64,000 bases of DNA, from NCBI GenBank assembly GCA_012800735.1, contig JAAZIU010000032.1:1-64000 (forward strand), read 5' to 3'. A program made the translations under genes and the position numbers. Origin of the DNA: Clostridiales bacterium (GTDB lineage Bacteria; Bacillota; Clostridia; Oscillospirales; CAG-272). Shown piece by piece: positions 52,708 through 61,416 of the stretch (its first letter is position 1; the number at the start of each line of letters is the position of its first letter). Below the pieces are notes generated by a model. It did no database searches. It was not told where the DNA came from and worked only from the letters and a program-made list of their open reading frames with translations.

Positions 52708-54612
52708 ATGATTGCAATATCATGTGAAGATATATCTATTAGCTTTGGCGCTGAAACCATACTTGAAAATGTAAGCTTTTCGATTAACGAAGGAGACAAG
52801 CTTGGAATTGTCGGAGTAAACGGCGCCGGAAAATCCACACTCGTCAAAATTATTTCCGGTGAATACAGACAGGATACCGGAAATGTATATATATCAAAGG
52901 ACAAAACCGTAGGATTTCTTGACCAGGACATTGGGTTCGACTCGGAAAACACACTCATAGACGAGATGTATTTTGCGTTTCCGGAATTGATTGCCGACGA
53001 GGTGCGCTTAAATGAGCTCCATGAAAAAATCGAAGCCGGCGAAACAGATAAGACGATTATTACACAATACACTTCCCTTCATGACAGTTTTTTATCACGC
53101 GGCGGTTATGAATTCCGAAGCAGATGCAGAGGGATGCTGGTAAACCTCGGATTTGACGAAAGCTTCTGGCAGCTTAGAATATCTTCCCTTTCAGGCGGAC
53201 AAAAAACAAGAGTCGCTCTGGCAAAGCTGCTTTTGTCTGATCCGGATATATTTGTTCTCGATGAGCCGACAAACCATCTCGATACAAATTCTCTTACCTG
53301 GCTTGAGCAATATCTTAAAGCCAGCCGGGCTACAATTATTGTTGTATCTCATGACAGGTATTTTATGGATGTAATTACCAATAAAATACTTGATATTGAA
53401 AACGGCAAGGCAATATTATATGACGGAAATTACAGCGAATTTGTTGTAAAAAAGTCAACTGACCGCGAAGTTCAGATGCGCCATTACATCAACCAACAAA
53501 GGGAGATACAGCGTATTGAGGAGATTATAGAGCAGCAGCGCCGCTGGGGACGTGAAAAAAATATCCGTACCGCAGAGAGTAAACAAAAAATGATCGACCG
53601 TATGGAAAAGGTAGAGCGCCCCGAAGACCTTCCGGATACGATCAGGATGAGATTTACGAAAAGCGGCGAAAGCGGTAACGATGTGCTTATTTTCCATGAT
53701 TTGTCAAAATCATTTCCCGGAAAACCGTTATTTTCCGACCTCGCTTTGACAGTCAGAAAAAACGAGCGTGTATTTATTACCGGCGAGAACGGCTGCGGAA
53801 AATCAACATTGATGAAAATCATTTCCGGATTTGAAAAACCGGACAGCGGATATGTTGAATACGGCTACAACGTTGTTATCGGTTATTATGATCAGGAAAA
53901 TCAGAATCTTAACAACGAAAAAACAGTGATAGACGAGCTTTGGGACTGCGAGCCGGGACTTACCGAAACGCAGGTGCGCAATGCCCTCGCACTATTCCTG
54001 TTCAAAGGTGATAACATATTAAAAAAGGTTGAAGTTCTTTCCGGCGGCGAACGTGCGCGGCTGACATTGGCAAAACTTTTAATGAAAAAGATGAATCTAT
54101 TGGTTCTTGACGAACCTACAAATCATCTTGATATAAATTCCCGTGAAACTCTTGAAAATGCCGTTTCGGAATTTGACGGTACCGTTATAGCGGTATCACA
54201 CGACCGTTATTTTGTCAAAAAGCTTTCGACGAGGATTCTTGATTTTAATGCGGTAAACGACGGAGAGATTTTTGATTACAAGGGCTCATATTCCGATTAT
54301 ATCGAATACCGGGACAATTATCTTGTCAAGACCGAAACGGAAGAAACGGAAGAAATATCCTCAGGTAAACTCTCTTATCTTGAAAACAAAAAGCAGCAGC
54401 AGGAAAAGCGGCGTCACGAAAATACAATGAAGCGAATCCGCGAAAACATAAGTAAAATTGAAAAAGAGATAGAGCGTTTGGATAATATTATGTTCGGGGA
54501 AGAGTCTTCAAATGCCGAACTCGTAGCTGAATGTTTCGAGAAAAAAGAAGCATTGGAAGCTAAGCTGCTTCACCTTTACGAAAAATACGATAAACTTGGC
54601 GGAGAAATATAA
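52708..54612 (+). CDS. ABC-F family ATPase (ribosome-associated, Uup/YdiF-like)
   Basis: Two ABC cassettes in one chain without membrane segments mark an ABC-F translation factor. Cassette 1 has a Walker A at about residues 36-44 (GVNGAGKST), signature LSGGQKTR and LDEPTNHLD. Cassette 2 has GENGCGKST, LSGGERAR and LDEPTNHLD. A linker rich in charged residues between them (about 240-300) would enter the ribosome near the P-site tRNA. A coiled-coil C-terminal domain (about 560-634) follows. Members rescue stalled ribosomes or give antibiotic protection; which applies here is not visible. Confidence 0.92.
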   Translation: MIAISCEDISISFGAETILENVSFSINEGDKLGIVGVNGAGKSTLVKIISGEYRQDTGNVYISKDKTVGFLDQDIGFDSENTLIDEMYFAFPELIADEVRLNELHEKIEAGETDKTIITQYTSLHDSFLSRGGYEFRSRCRGMLVNLGFDESFWQLRISSLSGGQKTRVALAKLLLSDPDIFVLDEPTNHLDTNSLTWLEQYLKASRATIIVVSHDRYFMDVITNKILDIENGKAILYDGNYSEFVVKKSTDREVQMRHYINQQREIQRIEEIIEQQRRWGREKNIRTAESKQKMIDRMEKVERPEDLPDTIRMRFTKSGESGNDVLIFHDLSKSFPGKPLFSDLALTVRKNERVFITGENGCGKSTLMKIISGFEKPDSGYVEYGYNVVIGYYDQENQNLNNEKTVIDELWDCEPGLTETQVRNALALFLFKGDNILKKVEVLSGGERARLTLAKLLMKKMNLLVLDEPTNHLDINSRETLENAVSEFDGTVIAVSHDRYFVKKLSTRILDFNAVNDGEIFDYKGSYSDYIEYRDNYLVKTETEETEEISSGKLSYLENKKQQQEKRRHENTMKRIRENISKIEKEIERLDNIMFGEESSNAELVAECFEKKEALEAKLLHLYEKYDKLGGEI

Positions 54613-54638
54613 AAAAGCGGAATTTTTCCGCTTTTTTT
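54611..54638 (+). terminator. Terminator of the ABC-F gene
   Basis: AAAAAAGCGGAA pairs with TCCGCTTTTTTT-type sequence around a T loop, ending in a T run at the stop codon. Confidence 0.88.
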
Positions 54639-54691
54639 AATATGCTTGTAAACTTGGCATGGATTTAAAATTGTTTATACCATTACAAGCC

Positions 54692-55057
54692 TTATTTGTT
54701 CTCCATGTAGTCGCATATTGCTTTAAAGGTCTCGTCGCTGATACAATGTTCTACTTTACATGCGTCAGACATTGCCGTGTCAGGATCTACCCCCATCATC
54801 GTGAAAAGATTAGTCAATATTTTGTGACGGCTATAAATCTCGGACGCTATTTTCATACCGCTTTCGTTAAGCGTAATAAAACCGCTTCTGTCCATTTCTA
54901 TATAACCGTTCTCACGGAGATTTTTGACTGCATAGCTTACGCTTGGTTTCGTTACATTAAGATGTTCCGCAATATCAACAGATCTGATATAGCCGTGTTT
55001 TTCCTTTAAAATAAGCATTGTTTCAAGATAATCTTCAGCTGATTTACGAATTTTCAT
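54692..55057 (-). CDS. MntR/DtxR family metal-responsive regulator
   Basis: The N-terminal winged helix (residues about 5-60) includes the recognition helix region VTKPSVSYAVKNL and the wing GYIEMDRSGFITL. The dimerisation/metal domain carries the ligand-like glutamate and histidine residues in ASEIYSRHKILTNLF and CKVEHCISDETF. At 121 residues it resembles MntR, which represses manganese uptake genes, but no such transporter gene lies in the window. I choose the ATG at 55057 with GGGTGA upstream over a GTG nine bases earlier. Confidence 0.88.
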   Translation of the reverse strand: MKIRKSAEDYLETMLILKEKHGYIRSVDIAEHLNVTKPSVSYAVKNLRENGYIEMDRSGFITLNESGMKIASEIYSRHKILTNLFTMMGVDPDTAMSDACKVEHCISDETFKAICDYMENK

Positions 55058-55196
55058 ATATGTCACCCGATTATGTTTATAGTTATCATTTATACTATTT
55101 TAATTATAGCATGAATATTTGAAATTATCATTAAAGTTTGTTGTTTTTTATAAAAAACTCGAAATATTGCTCGCTGTGATTATAACTTTAATTCAC

Positions 55197-55225
55197 TTGA
55201 CAGATATTCGTTCCTGTGATAAACT
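55197..55225 (+). promoter_or_regulatory. Promoter of the SGNH hydrolase gene at 55258
   Basis: Perfect TTGACA (55197-55202), 17 bp, TAAACT (55220-55225). Confidence 0.65.
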
Positions 55226-55257
55226 TACATCGTTATTTTGTTTCTTTCGGAGGAGAT

Positions 55258-56352
55258 ATGACTTTAAACGAATTTTATCAGAGATATTCATCTGATTGTA
55301 CAGCCGGAAGCGCGAATCAACTGCTGGCAAAATATGATTCAGAAATGACTTTTACCGGACGATGCTATTATAAGCTGTCTCACGGCGGCGAGAATTACTC
55401 ACTGTTGTTTTCCAATTCGATTGACAGTACTTTTGCGGACGGTTCGATATCCAAGGCAAACGATGTCGGAGGAGAGTGGGAAATTTTATCGATGCGTATC
55501 GGAATATGCTGCAACAGTAGTGATATACCTGATTTATGGCATGAAGTAACATTCGGCGGGGCGAGAAGTCATAAGGTCTTCTCTTCTGAACCCTTTTGCA
55601 CCGACATAATTTGTTTGAATACAAAAAAAGATGATATACTGTGTTATGAAATCACTCTTCGCGGAGCATGTTTTCCTTATCACGAAGAGGCAGTGCTTCC
55701 GGTTTGTGTAAAGCAGCCTGACGGAAGTTTTATACCGGATAAACGTGTACCGCTGCCGCTTATGATAGGCTCTGACAGAGAGATTAGTTCCAGAGTCGGC
55801 TTTTTGGGGGATTCTATTACCCAGGGGTGCGGAACCGAGGTTAATTCATACACACATTGGGTTGCAAAGATTGCTGATGGGCTTAATAACGATATAAGCG
55901 TCTGGAATCTCGGAATAGGTTATGCCAGAGCGTATGACGCGGCATCAAACGGAGGATGGCTTGAACGGGCAAAACATTGCGACACGGTAAATGTCTGCTT
56001 CGGAGTGAATGATATTCTCAGGGACAGAACCGCGGAACAGGTTGAAAATGATCTTTATACAATAATTGCTGCTCTTAAAGCTGTCGGTTGTCAGGTAATA
56101 TTGTTTACCGTTCCTCCGTTTGACATGGTCGGAACAGAGAGAAAAACCTGGTATAGTGTTAATGAAGCAATTCGCAGTCGCTTATGCAGTAAAGCGGATG
56201 CTATATTTGATTTTGCCGCTGTGCTGGGCGCGCCGGCTCCCAATCGGCATATTGCTCCTCATGGCGGTCATCCTAATGCGGAAGGCTGCAAGGTGTTGGC
56301 TTGCGCATATCTGAAATCAGATATTATTAAAATGCTGCGATACAGGAAGTAA
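55258..56352 (+). CDS. SGNH/GDSL hydrolase with an N-terminal beta-sandwich
   Basis: The C-terminal half (from about residue 180) is an SGNH esterase: VGFLGDSITQGCG (nucleophile), a glycine block at GIGYARAYD, CFGVNDILRD, and GGHPNAEG with the catalytic histidine. The first 170 residues look like a beta-sandwich, as in carbohydrate esterases such as CE2. It has no signal peptide. The ATG at 55258 is preceded by GGAGGAG; an upstream in-frame start at 55216 falls in the promoter. It is transcribed alone, convergent to the GH-A gene. Confidence 0.85.
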   Translation: MTLNEFYQRYSSDCTAGSANQLLAKYDSEMTFTGRCYYKLSHGGENYSLLFSNSIDSTFADGSISKANDVGGEWEILSMRIGICCNSSDIPDLWHEVTFGGARSHKVFSSEPFCTDIICLNTKKDDILCYEITLRGACFPYHEEAVLPVCVKQPDGSFIPDKRVPLPLMIGSDREISSRVGFLGDSITQGCGTEVNSYTHWVAKIADGLNNDISVWNLGIGYARAYDAASNGGWLERAKHCDTVNVCFGVNDILRDRTAEQVENDLYTIIAALKAVGCQVILFTVPPFDMVGTERKTWYSVNEAIRSRLCSKADAIFDFAAVLGAPAPNRHIAPHGGHPNAEGCKVLACAYLKSDIIKMLRYRK

Positions 56353-56361
56353 AATATACTG

Positions 56362-56405
56362 TTTTATATCGTTGGATAAAAACGTTTTTATCCAACGATA
56401 TAAAA
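56362..56405 (+). terminator. 44-bp perfect palindrome, terminator of the SGNH gene
   Basis: Bases 56362-56383 are exactly complementary to 56384-56405, giving a stem without a normal loop and flanked by A/T runs. Confidence 0.75.
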
Positions 56406-56430
56406 AAACCGGGGAGTTTGATATCCCCGG
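56402..56430 (-). terminator. Terminator of the GH-A gene unit 59514-56442
   Basis: The stem CCGGGGA pairs with TCCCCGG (56409-56415, 56424-56430), followed on the minus strand by seven T. Confidence 0.85.
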
Positions 56431-56441
56431 AAATAATATTT

Positions 56442-57455
56442 TTAGAAATACAGTCGGCGAATCGCTTCTTTTGCGGCGTAAAAAGCAGGCTTTGGATTAC
56501 AGTTTACATCACAAATTCCCCAGTAACATTCAGCCGGGCAATCGGGTTTACCGCAATGCCAGCAGGTATGCGCATCGGAGAAACAGAAGATGAAATTACC
56601 TAAAACACGCGGATGTGAAGCAAATATTTCAAGCCCTCGTTTAATGTAATCCGCTTGTACTTCTTCGTTATGTCCTCCCGGCATTTCGTTGCCCCACGCC
56701 TTGTGGAAGCAGACCGGTTCTAAGTTTTCGGTATTCCCTTCCAGATTCATGAGCTGCTCATGCGTAAGAGTCTTCCCGCGGCTGGAATAACCCCATTCAT
56801 TTACAAGAATCGGGAGACCGAACGCATCCCAGATAGAATCGAGGACATCCGGCCAGTCATCAATGCTGCCTCCCTGCCATGAACCGAAATATTGATCATT
56901 TCCGACATATCCGAACGGATGGTCACCGGAAAACAGCATTTCGCCGACACGGCGGCTTTCCTCTCTCCATGAGGCAAAGTTTGTTCCGCAGACGGCTTTG
57001 GGATTGACGTCAAGTATTCCAAGAGCGCTTTGCCGGCAGGCTTCTGCGCAGATATCCAAAGGCACTGAACCGGAAAAAGTCGGAATATCAAGCTCGTTCA
57101 TACACTGCCAAAGCGGTGCGGCAAGCTCTCCGAGATCGCGAGCCATAAATTCGGTAGACCGTCTGACATTATTATAAAACTCATCGGTTCCGTATCTGCC
57201 GCAAATTTCTTCTTTATAACCAAGAATGGTGGGCGTCGACGGCATTACTTTTAGTCCGGCATTGACAGCTTCTTCGAAGTCAGATTTCACCCGGAGCCAG
57301 CGGTCACTTACCTGCCCGTTGACCTTATCTTTCCATGGGAATGGGATATTCAAACGTATATGATCTATACTGAGTTCATGGACTAAGTCGTATCTCTTCT
57401 CGTTGGTATATGCATATACTATGCCGCGTATTTTGTCTTTTGCTTTTATATCCAT
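56442..57455 (-). CDS. Clan GH-A glycoside hydrolase with a C-terminal cysteine cluster
   Basis: The TIM barrel has the acid/base glutamate E121 after N120 (WQCMNELD) and a nucleophile candidate E220 in LPILVNEWGYSSRG, as in clan GH-A retaining enzymes. Exact family is not clear from reading. Near the C-terminus six cysteines lie at 298, 301, 306, 310, 315 and 319, in a spacing that suggests a zinc or disulfide knot. There is no signal peptide, so a metal site is more likely than disulfides. It is the last of three co-directional genes. Confidence 0.72.
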   Translation of the reverse strand: MDIKAKDKIRGIVYAYTNEKRYDLVHELSIDHIRLNIPFPWKDKVNGQVSDRWLRVKSDFEEAVNAGLKVMPSTPTILGYKEEICGRYGTDEFYNNVRRSTEFMARDLGELAAPLWQCMNELDIPTFSGSVPLDICAEACRQSALGILDVNPKAVCGTNFASWREESRRVGEMLFSGDHPFGYVGNDQYFGSWQGGSIDDWPDVLDSIWDAFGLPILVNEWGYSSRGKTLTHEQLMNLEGNTENLEPVCFHKAWGNEMPGGHNEEVQADYIKRGLEIFASHPRVLGNFIFCFSDAHTCWHCGKPDCPAECYWGICDVNCNPKPAFYAAKEAIRRLYF

Positions 57456-57461
57456 TTTACA

Positions 57462-58349
57462 TCATTTTCGGGCTGCGTCGATTTTTGCCATTAGCCTGCG
57501 TCCCAACGCTGCCATGAAATTGACCGCGCATTGTATTGTGTCGTCGTCGAAGCGATGGAGGAAATTATCCGCCTCAAAGGTGAAATCGCCTTTATACCCG
57601 ATCTCTCCAAGCGCCCGAGTTATAGCGTCCCAGTTCATTTTCATATCATAACCGTAAGGTATGGTATGATTATCCGCGCGGTAATTGTTGTCGTGAACAT
57701 GAAGAGCGCCGAGTCTTTCTGCTCCTAAAACTCGAATAGCTTCATCCGGTTCTTCGCCGACAAGTCCGGAATGACCTAAATCCAGGCAAACGGTGTAAGC
57801 TTTCGGGTTATTGAGTTCGTCATAATACTCGCAGAGATCATAACCGAAAGAGCATACATTCGGTACAATGTAACCGCGGCGGCCGTCATAACCCCACATA
57901 TTTTCAAGGGCGATTTTAATACCGCATTCAAGGGCAACAGGCTCGATTTTACGGAAAAATTCAAAATTGAATGCTTTCTGTTCTTCTGCGCAGGAAGAAT
58001 AGGAAATCGGGTGAACGACTATTGATTTTGCTCCTAAAACTCCGGCAATTCTTATTGCCTGTTTGATGCGCTCCGGCATCTTTTCGTTATATGCGGCATT
58101 TTCTTCTCCGCCTTTCCAGCATGGGAACGGCGCGTGCGCCTGATTGAAGCTGATACCTGCGTCTTCGGCTATCTTTCGTAGCAAAAGTCCGAATTTTTCG
58201 GGATCGGCTGAATTCAGGGGGCAAGAATCATCGGTCATGGAAAACATAGAATAGTCAATCGCGTCAAAACCAGCTTGTGCAAACATTTGCACCGCGGTTT
58301 CTGCGCCGAAGCGGCGGAAAAGAACATCGGTTTGAGTTGAAAGCAGCAT
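57462..58349 (-). CDS. Sugar phosphate isomerase/epimerase family protein (TIM barrel)
   Basis: The AP-endonuclease-2/xylose-isomerase-like barrel is seen in KIALENMWGYDGR, CLDLGHSGLVGEEPDEA, HVHDNNYRADNHTIPYG and GDFTFEADNF, which carry the metal-binding glutamates, aspartates and histidines. Such proteins isomerise or epimerise sugars and inositols. It lies 6 bp before the GH-A gene and 40 bp after the UroD-like gene, so it probably processes the monosaccharide released by the hydrolase. Confidence 0.85.
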   Translation of the reverse strand: MLLSTQTDVLFRRFGAETAVQMFAQAGFDAIDYSMFSMTDDSCPLNSADPEKFGLLLRKIAEDAGISFNQAHAPFPCWKGGEENAAYNEKMPERIKQAIRIAGVLGAKSIVVHPISYSSCAEEQKAFNFEFFRKIEPVALECGIKIALENMWGYDGRRGYIVPNVCSFGYDLCEYYDELNNPKAYTVCLDLGHSGLVGEEPDEAIRVLGAERLGALHVHDNNYRADNHTIPYGYDMKMNWDAITRALGEIGYKGDFTFEADNFLHRFDDDTIQCAVNFMAALGRRLMAKIDAARK

Positions 58350-58389
58350 AATATTATTATCCTTTCAGGTATTATATTATAATTAATAA

Positions 58390-59514
58390 TTAATAACGAC
58401 CGTAGTTTTGTATTGCAGCCATTACAGCTCTCATAGAAGTTAAAAGAGAGCCGTTATTTATTGAGCCTGCAGTAGATATGTTTAATCCCCTTGTGCCGCT
58501 TGCTCTAATCATATCGCAGTCGCGGCGTATTTCGGCGACAATTTTGTCTTCATCGTTTGACATGAATGTAAATGGTGCAAGCTGACCGTCGATACGGGTG
58601 TTAGGCAAATGTTTTCTTATATGCTCAACAGTGACGGTAGGTCCGAAGTTGCAGCCGGTGAGATTTAGACGGGAAAGTATCGGGACAAGATGACCCATTG
58701 CAGAGTCGGAGTGCTGATATCTTTCATCGCCGGGTTCGGGTGAAACATGTTCAAACACCGCTTTTAGTATTGGGTAGCCGAACAGCTCATACATTTCCGG
58801 TGTCATCAGATTTGAATCGTCGTCGGCGAAGCTGAAACCGTGATCGAAGTTTGACATGCTCCGACCGGATTCCTCGATAAATATATCGATATATCCAAGC
58901 AGCACTTTTTTAATGGTTTCCGAAAAACGCACAAAGAGATCCGGATCGTCGTAATATAGGAAAAGCAGATTTTCGACGCCATAAACCGAAGTTGCAAGAG
59001 TGACGGGACCTCTGACGCCGCGAAACTGATACGGTCTTCGTCCGTATTTTTCATATATACGCTTTTTCTCGCTTTCCCAATTCGGAGGAAGGATAAACGA
59101 GCGAAGATCCATATTGTCTATTTCATCAAGTTTTCTTTTAAGGTCTTCCGGGGATTCCATTGAACCGCGAAGCCAGGTAGTCTTGCCGTCGAAAACATAT
59201 TGCCCTCCAAAGACTTCGCCTATCTGACGATATCCCGGAAAATGAGAATCGGCAGGCGGCGGGTCGCTTTCGTTAAGCAGTTTTCTGCCGACGATTTTTA
59301 ACGCTTTTTCATTATAACGCTTGTTCAGCTCCTGACGGCGAAACGGTTCTGTATAACCCCAGGGTTCGCCTTCTTCGCCGAGTTCCGCGAATACGCATTC
59401 GTCGCTCATACGTATTCCCATAGCGACCTGAACTGCATCGGGGTTGAAGCAGTTAAGCTTGTGTGCTTCGCGGTCATCTGCCCAGAAGCGTTCGATATCG
59501 AGGTCAAGTTTCAT
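58390..59514 (-). CDS. Uroporphyrinogen decarboxylase-like protein of a saccharide locus
   Basis: The barrel and strand motifs of the UROD/MtaA superfamily are recognisable (RGVRGPVTLATSVYG, LFLYYDDPDLFVRF, SFADDDSNLMTPEMYELF, NLTGCNFGPTVTVEHI, RGLNISTAGSINNG). No other haem-synthesis gene is near. Such proteins are common in carbohydrate clusters of Clostridia, where their reaction is not known. The ATG at 59514 has AAGGAGGT upstream; a start at 59568 would lie inside the promoter. It is first in the operon that continues with the isomerase and GH-A genes. Confidence 0.8.
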   Translation of the reverse strand: MKLDLDIERFWADDREAHKLNCFNPDAVQVAMGIRMSDECVFAELGEEGEPWGYTEPFRRQELNKRYNEKALKIVGRKLLNESDPPPADSHFPGYRQIGEVFGGQYVFDGKTTWLRGSMESPEDLKRKLDEIDNMDLRSFILPPNWESEKKRIYEKYGRRPYQFRGVRGPVTLATSVYGVENLLFLYYDDPDLFVRFSETIKKVLLGYIDIFIEESGRSMSNFDHGFSFADDDSNLMTPEMYELFGYPILKAVFEHVSPEPGDERYQHSDSAMGHLVPILSRLNLTGCNFGPTVTVEHIRKHLPNTRIDGQLAPFTFMSNDEDKIVAEIRRDCDMIRASGTRGLNISTAGSINNGSLLTSMRAVMAAIQNYGRY

Positions 59515-59539
59515 AGCTACCTCCTTTTTCGTCGGGTTA

Positions 59540-59568
59540 ATTTTATCACAGTATAGGGTCTTTGTCAA
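59540..59568 (-). promoter_or_regulatory. Promoter of the UroD-like/isomerase/GH-A operon
   Basis: TTGACA (59568-59563), 17 bp, TAAAAT (59545-59540) on the minus strand. Confidence 0.82.
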
Positions 59569-59606
59569 GCAATGTGCGAAAAACTTGATATTGATTTAAA
59601 ACTGAA

Positions 59607-59635
59607 TTGACAACGTGTTTTTTGTGTGTTATAAT
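59607..59635 (+). promoter_or_regulatory. Consensus promoter of the KDPG aldolase operon
   Basis: Perfect TTGACA (59607-59612), 17 bp, perfect TATAAT (59630-59635). The promoter is divergent from the one at 59540-59568, 38 bp apart, so one regulator could control both. Confidence 0.88.
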
Positions 59636-59665
59636 AGCATTAATGTAACTGAAAGGCAAGATTAT

Positions 59666-60301
59666 ATGAGCAATTTTTTAGATATCCTTGAAACGACACG
59701 ACTGATAACTATAATAAGAGGGATTCCGAGTGAAAAAGCGCAGTCAACAGCTGACGCGCTATTTGAAGGAGGGGTAAGACTTGCCGAATTTACCTTTGAC
59801 TTCAGCGGAAATAAACCCGATGAAGATATAGCAGAGATAATAAGATCTGTTGTAAAATACACGACGGGACGAATGATAATCGGTGCCGGAACCGTAACTA
59901 CCGAAAAGCAGCTCAAACTCGCATATGAAGCCGGCGCGGAGTTTATTATTTCTCCCGATGTTAATGAGAATATAATCAAACATACAAAAGAACTAGGGCT
60001 GTTCTCTGTTCCCGGCGCTTTGACGCCGACCGAGATTTCTTCAGCGCTGCGCTTTGGCGCCGACTGTGTGAAGATATTCCCTTCTTCCGCTTTCGGACCG
60101 TCATATTTTAAGCAGGTTACCGCGCCTTTTAACGGAGCAAGGCTGCTTGCGGTAACCGGAATATCTCTTGAAGATGTAAAACTTTATCTTGACAGCGGCT
60201 GTTTTGGTTTCGGGATTGGGGGAGCAATAACCGGAACCGACTGGGATTTCGAAATAATCAAGCAAAACGCTTCGCTGTGGAGCACGGCATGTAAGAAATA
60301 A
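59666..60301 (+). CDS. eda: KDPG/KHG aldolase
   Basis: The enzyme splits 2-keto-3-deoxy-6-phosphogluconate into pyruvate and glyceraldehyde 3-phosphate, the last step of hexuronate catabolism. The Schiff-base lysine K136 stands in CVKIFPSSAFGPSYF, the catalytic glutamate E41 in AEFTFDF, with IGAGTVTTEKQ and VPGALTPTE between them. The ATG at 59666 is used (GAAAGG upstream); a start at 59615 lies within the promoter. GH5-like and SGNH genes follow, which points to a uronic-acid-bearing oligosaccharide. Confidence 0.9.
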   Translation: MSNFLDILETTRLITIIRGIPSEKAQSTADALFEGGVRLAEFTFDFSGNKPDEDIAEIIRSVVKYTTGRMIIGAGTVTTEKQLKLAYEAGAEFIISPDVNENIIKHTKELGLFSVPGALTPTEISSALRFGADCVKIFPSSAFGPSYFKQVTAPFNGARLLAVTGISLEDVKLYLDSGCFGFGIGGAITGTDWDFEIIKQNASLWSTACKK

Positions 60302-60327
60302 ACACTTATAATAAAACGGAGGCAGGC

Positions 60328-61341
60328 ATGAAAACAAAATACGGATTTAATTTTTTGTGGATGTTTTCCGGCAATTACGGCAAAACGCCTCAGGAGCCAA
60401 ATCAGGAAGAACTTGATTTTGTCGCCGGCGAAGGCTTCAACTTTGTTCGTATACCGACTGATTATCACTTTTGGACAAAGGATTTCGATTATTTTAATCC
60501 GGACGAAAATATCCTCGGTTATATTGACAGGTATATCAAAGCATGCAACAGCCGCGGTCTTCATGCCTGTCTGAATATACACCGCGCGCCCGGCTACTGC
60601 ATCAACCGTCCGGAAATTGAAAAAAACAATCTCTGGAGAGACGAGGAGCCTCTTGAAGCCTTTATATTCCTCTGGAAGATGTTCGCCGAAAGATACAAAG
60701 GGATTTCCTCGGAAAAACTGAGCTTTGATCTTATAAATGAGCCTTGCAATATACCTCCGACTCATCCCTGCGACAGAAAGGATCACGAGAGAGTCATAAG
60801 GAAAACGATAAGCGAAATACGCGCGGTCGATCCTTCAAGAGAGATTGTCATCGACGGATTTGACGGCGGCGGAAGCGCGCTTCCGGAGCTTGCCGATCTT
60901 GGCTTACAAAACGTGATTCATTCGGGTCGGGGATATGAACCGTTCCAGGTTACTCACTACAAAGCCGAATGGGTGAGAGGAAACATAGACTGGGTCGTTC
61001 CGGAATATCCCGGAGAGGTTGCGCCCGGCAGGATTTGCAATATAGATTCGCTTCGCAAGTATTATAAACCATGGATTGATGTTGAAAAAGCGGGAGTTAA
61101 GGTACATATCGGCGAATTTGGTTGCTACAACAAGCTTCCGAATGACCTTGCGCTGCGCTGGTTTGAAGATCTGCTTACAGTATTTAGAGAAAACGGCTGG
61201 GGGTATTCACTATGGAACTTCAAAGGTTCGTTCGGAATAGTTGAACACGGCAGACCAGGTACCGAATATGAATACTATAAGGGATTTAAAGTTGATCGTA
61301 AGCTACTTGAATTATTGAAACTTGGGTTTTCAGGTAAGTAA
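60328..61341 (+). CDS. GH5-like endoglycosidase (clan GH-A)
   Basis: The GH5 barrel is shown by GEGFNFVRIPTDYHFW, CLNIHRAPGYCIN, the acid/base N137-E138 in DLINEP and the nucleophile E263 in VHIGEFGCY, followed by WGYSLWNFKGSFG. GH5 enzymes cut beta-glucan, xylan or mannan chains. With no signal peptide it should act on imported oligosaccharides. It begins 26 bp after eda and is followed by a weak terminator and an SGNH esterase gene. Confidence 0.87.
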   Translation: MKTKYGFNFLWMFSGNYGKTPQEPNQEELDFVAGEGFNFVRIPTDYHFWTKDFDYFNPDENILGYIDRYIKACNSRGLHACLNIHRAPGYCINRPEIEKNNLWRDEEPLEAFIFLWKMFAERYKGISSEKLSFDLINEPCNIPPTHPCDRKDHERVIRKTISEIRAVDPSREIVIDGFDGGGSALPELADLGLQNVIHSGRGYEPFQVTHYKAEWVRGNIDWVVPEYPGEVAPGRICNIDSLRKYYKPWIDVEKAGVKVHIGEFGCYNKLPNDLALRWFEDLLTVFRENGWGYSLWNFKGSFGIVEHGRPGTEYEYYKGFKVDRKLLELLKLGFSGK

Positions 61342-61348
61342 ATATTTA

Positions 61349-61380
61349 AAAGGACGCTTTAAGCGGCGTCCTTTATATTT
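61349..61380 (+). terminator. Terminator after the GH5-like gene
   Basis: A 9-bp perfect stem (61349-61357 with 61366-61374) ends in TTTATATTTTA. Confidence 0.7.
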
Positions 61381-61416
61381 TATTTGAGTTTATTATTAAA
61401 AAAACAGGAGAATGAC

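Noticed and set aside
54644..54690. Inverted 8-bp arms GCTTGTAA and TTACAAGC as a possible MntR operator
   Set aside because: The arms are about 30 bp apart and lie at the end of the regulator gene, not in its promoter; it is more likely a chance or weak terminator structure.
60184..60786. 200-codon frame opposite eda and the GH5-like gene
   Set aside because: It spans two genes with clear catalytic motifs on the other strand and lacks recognisable domains.
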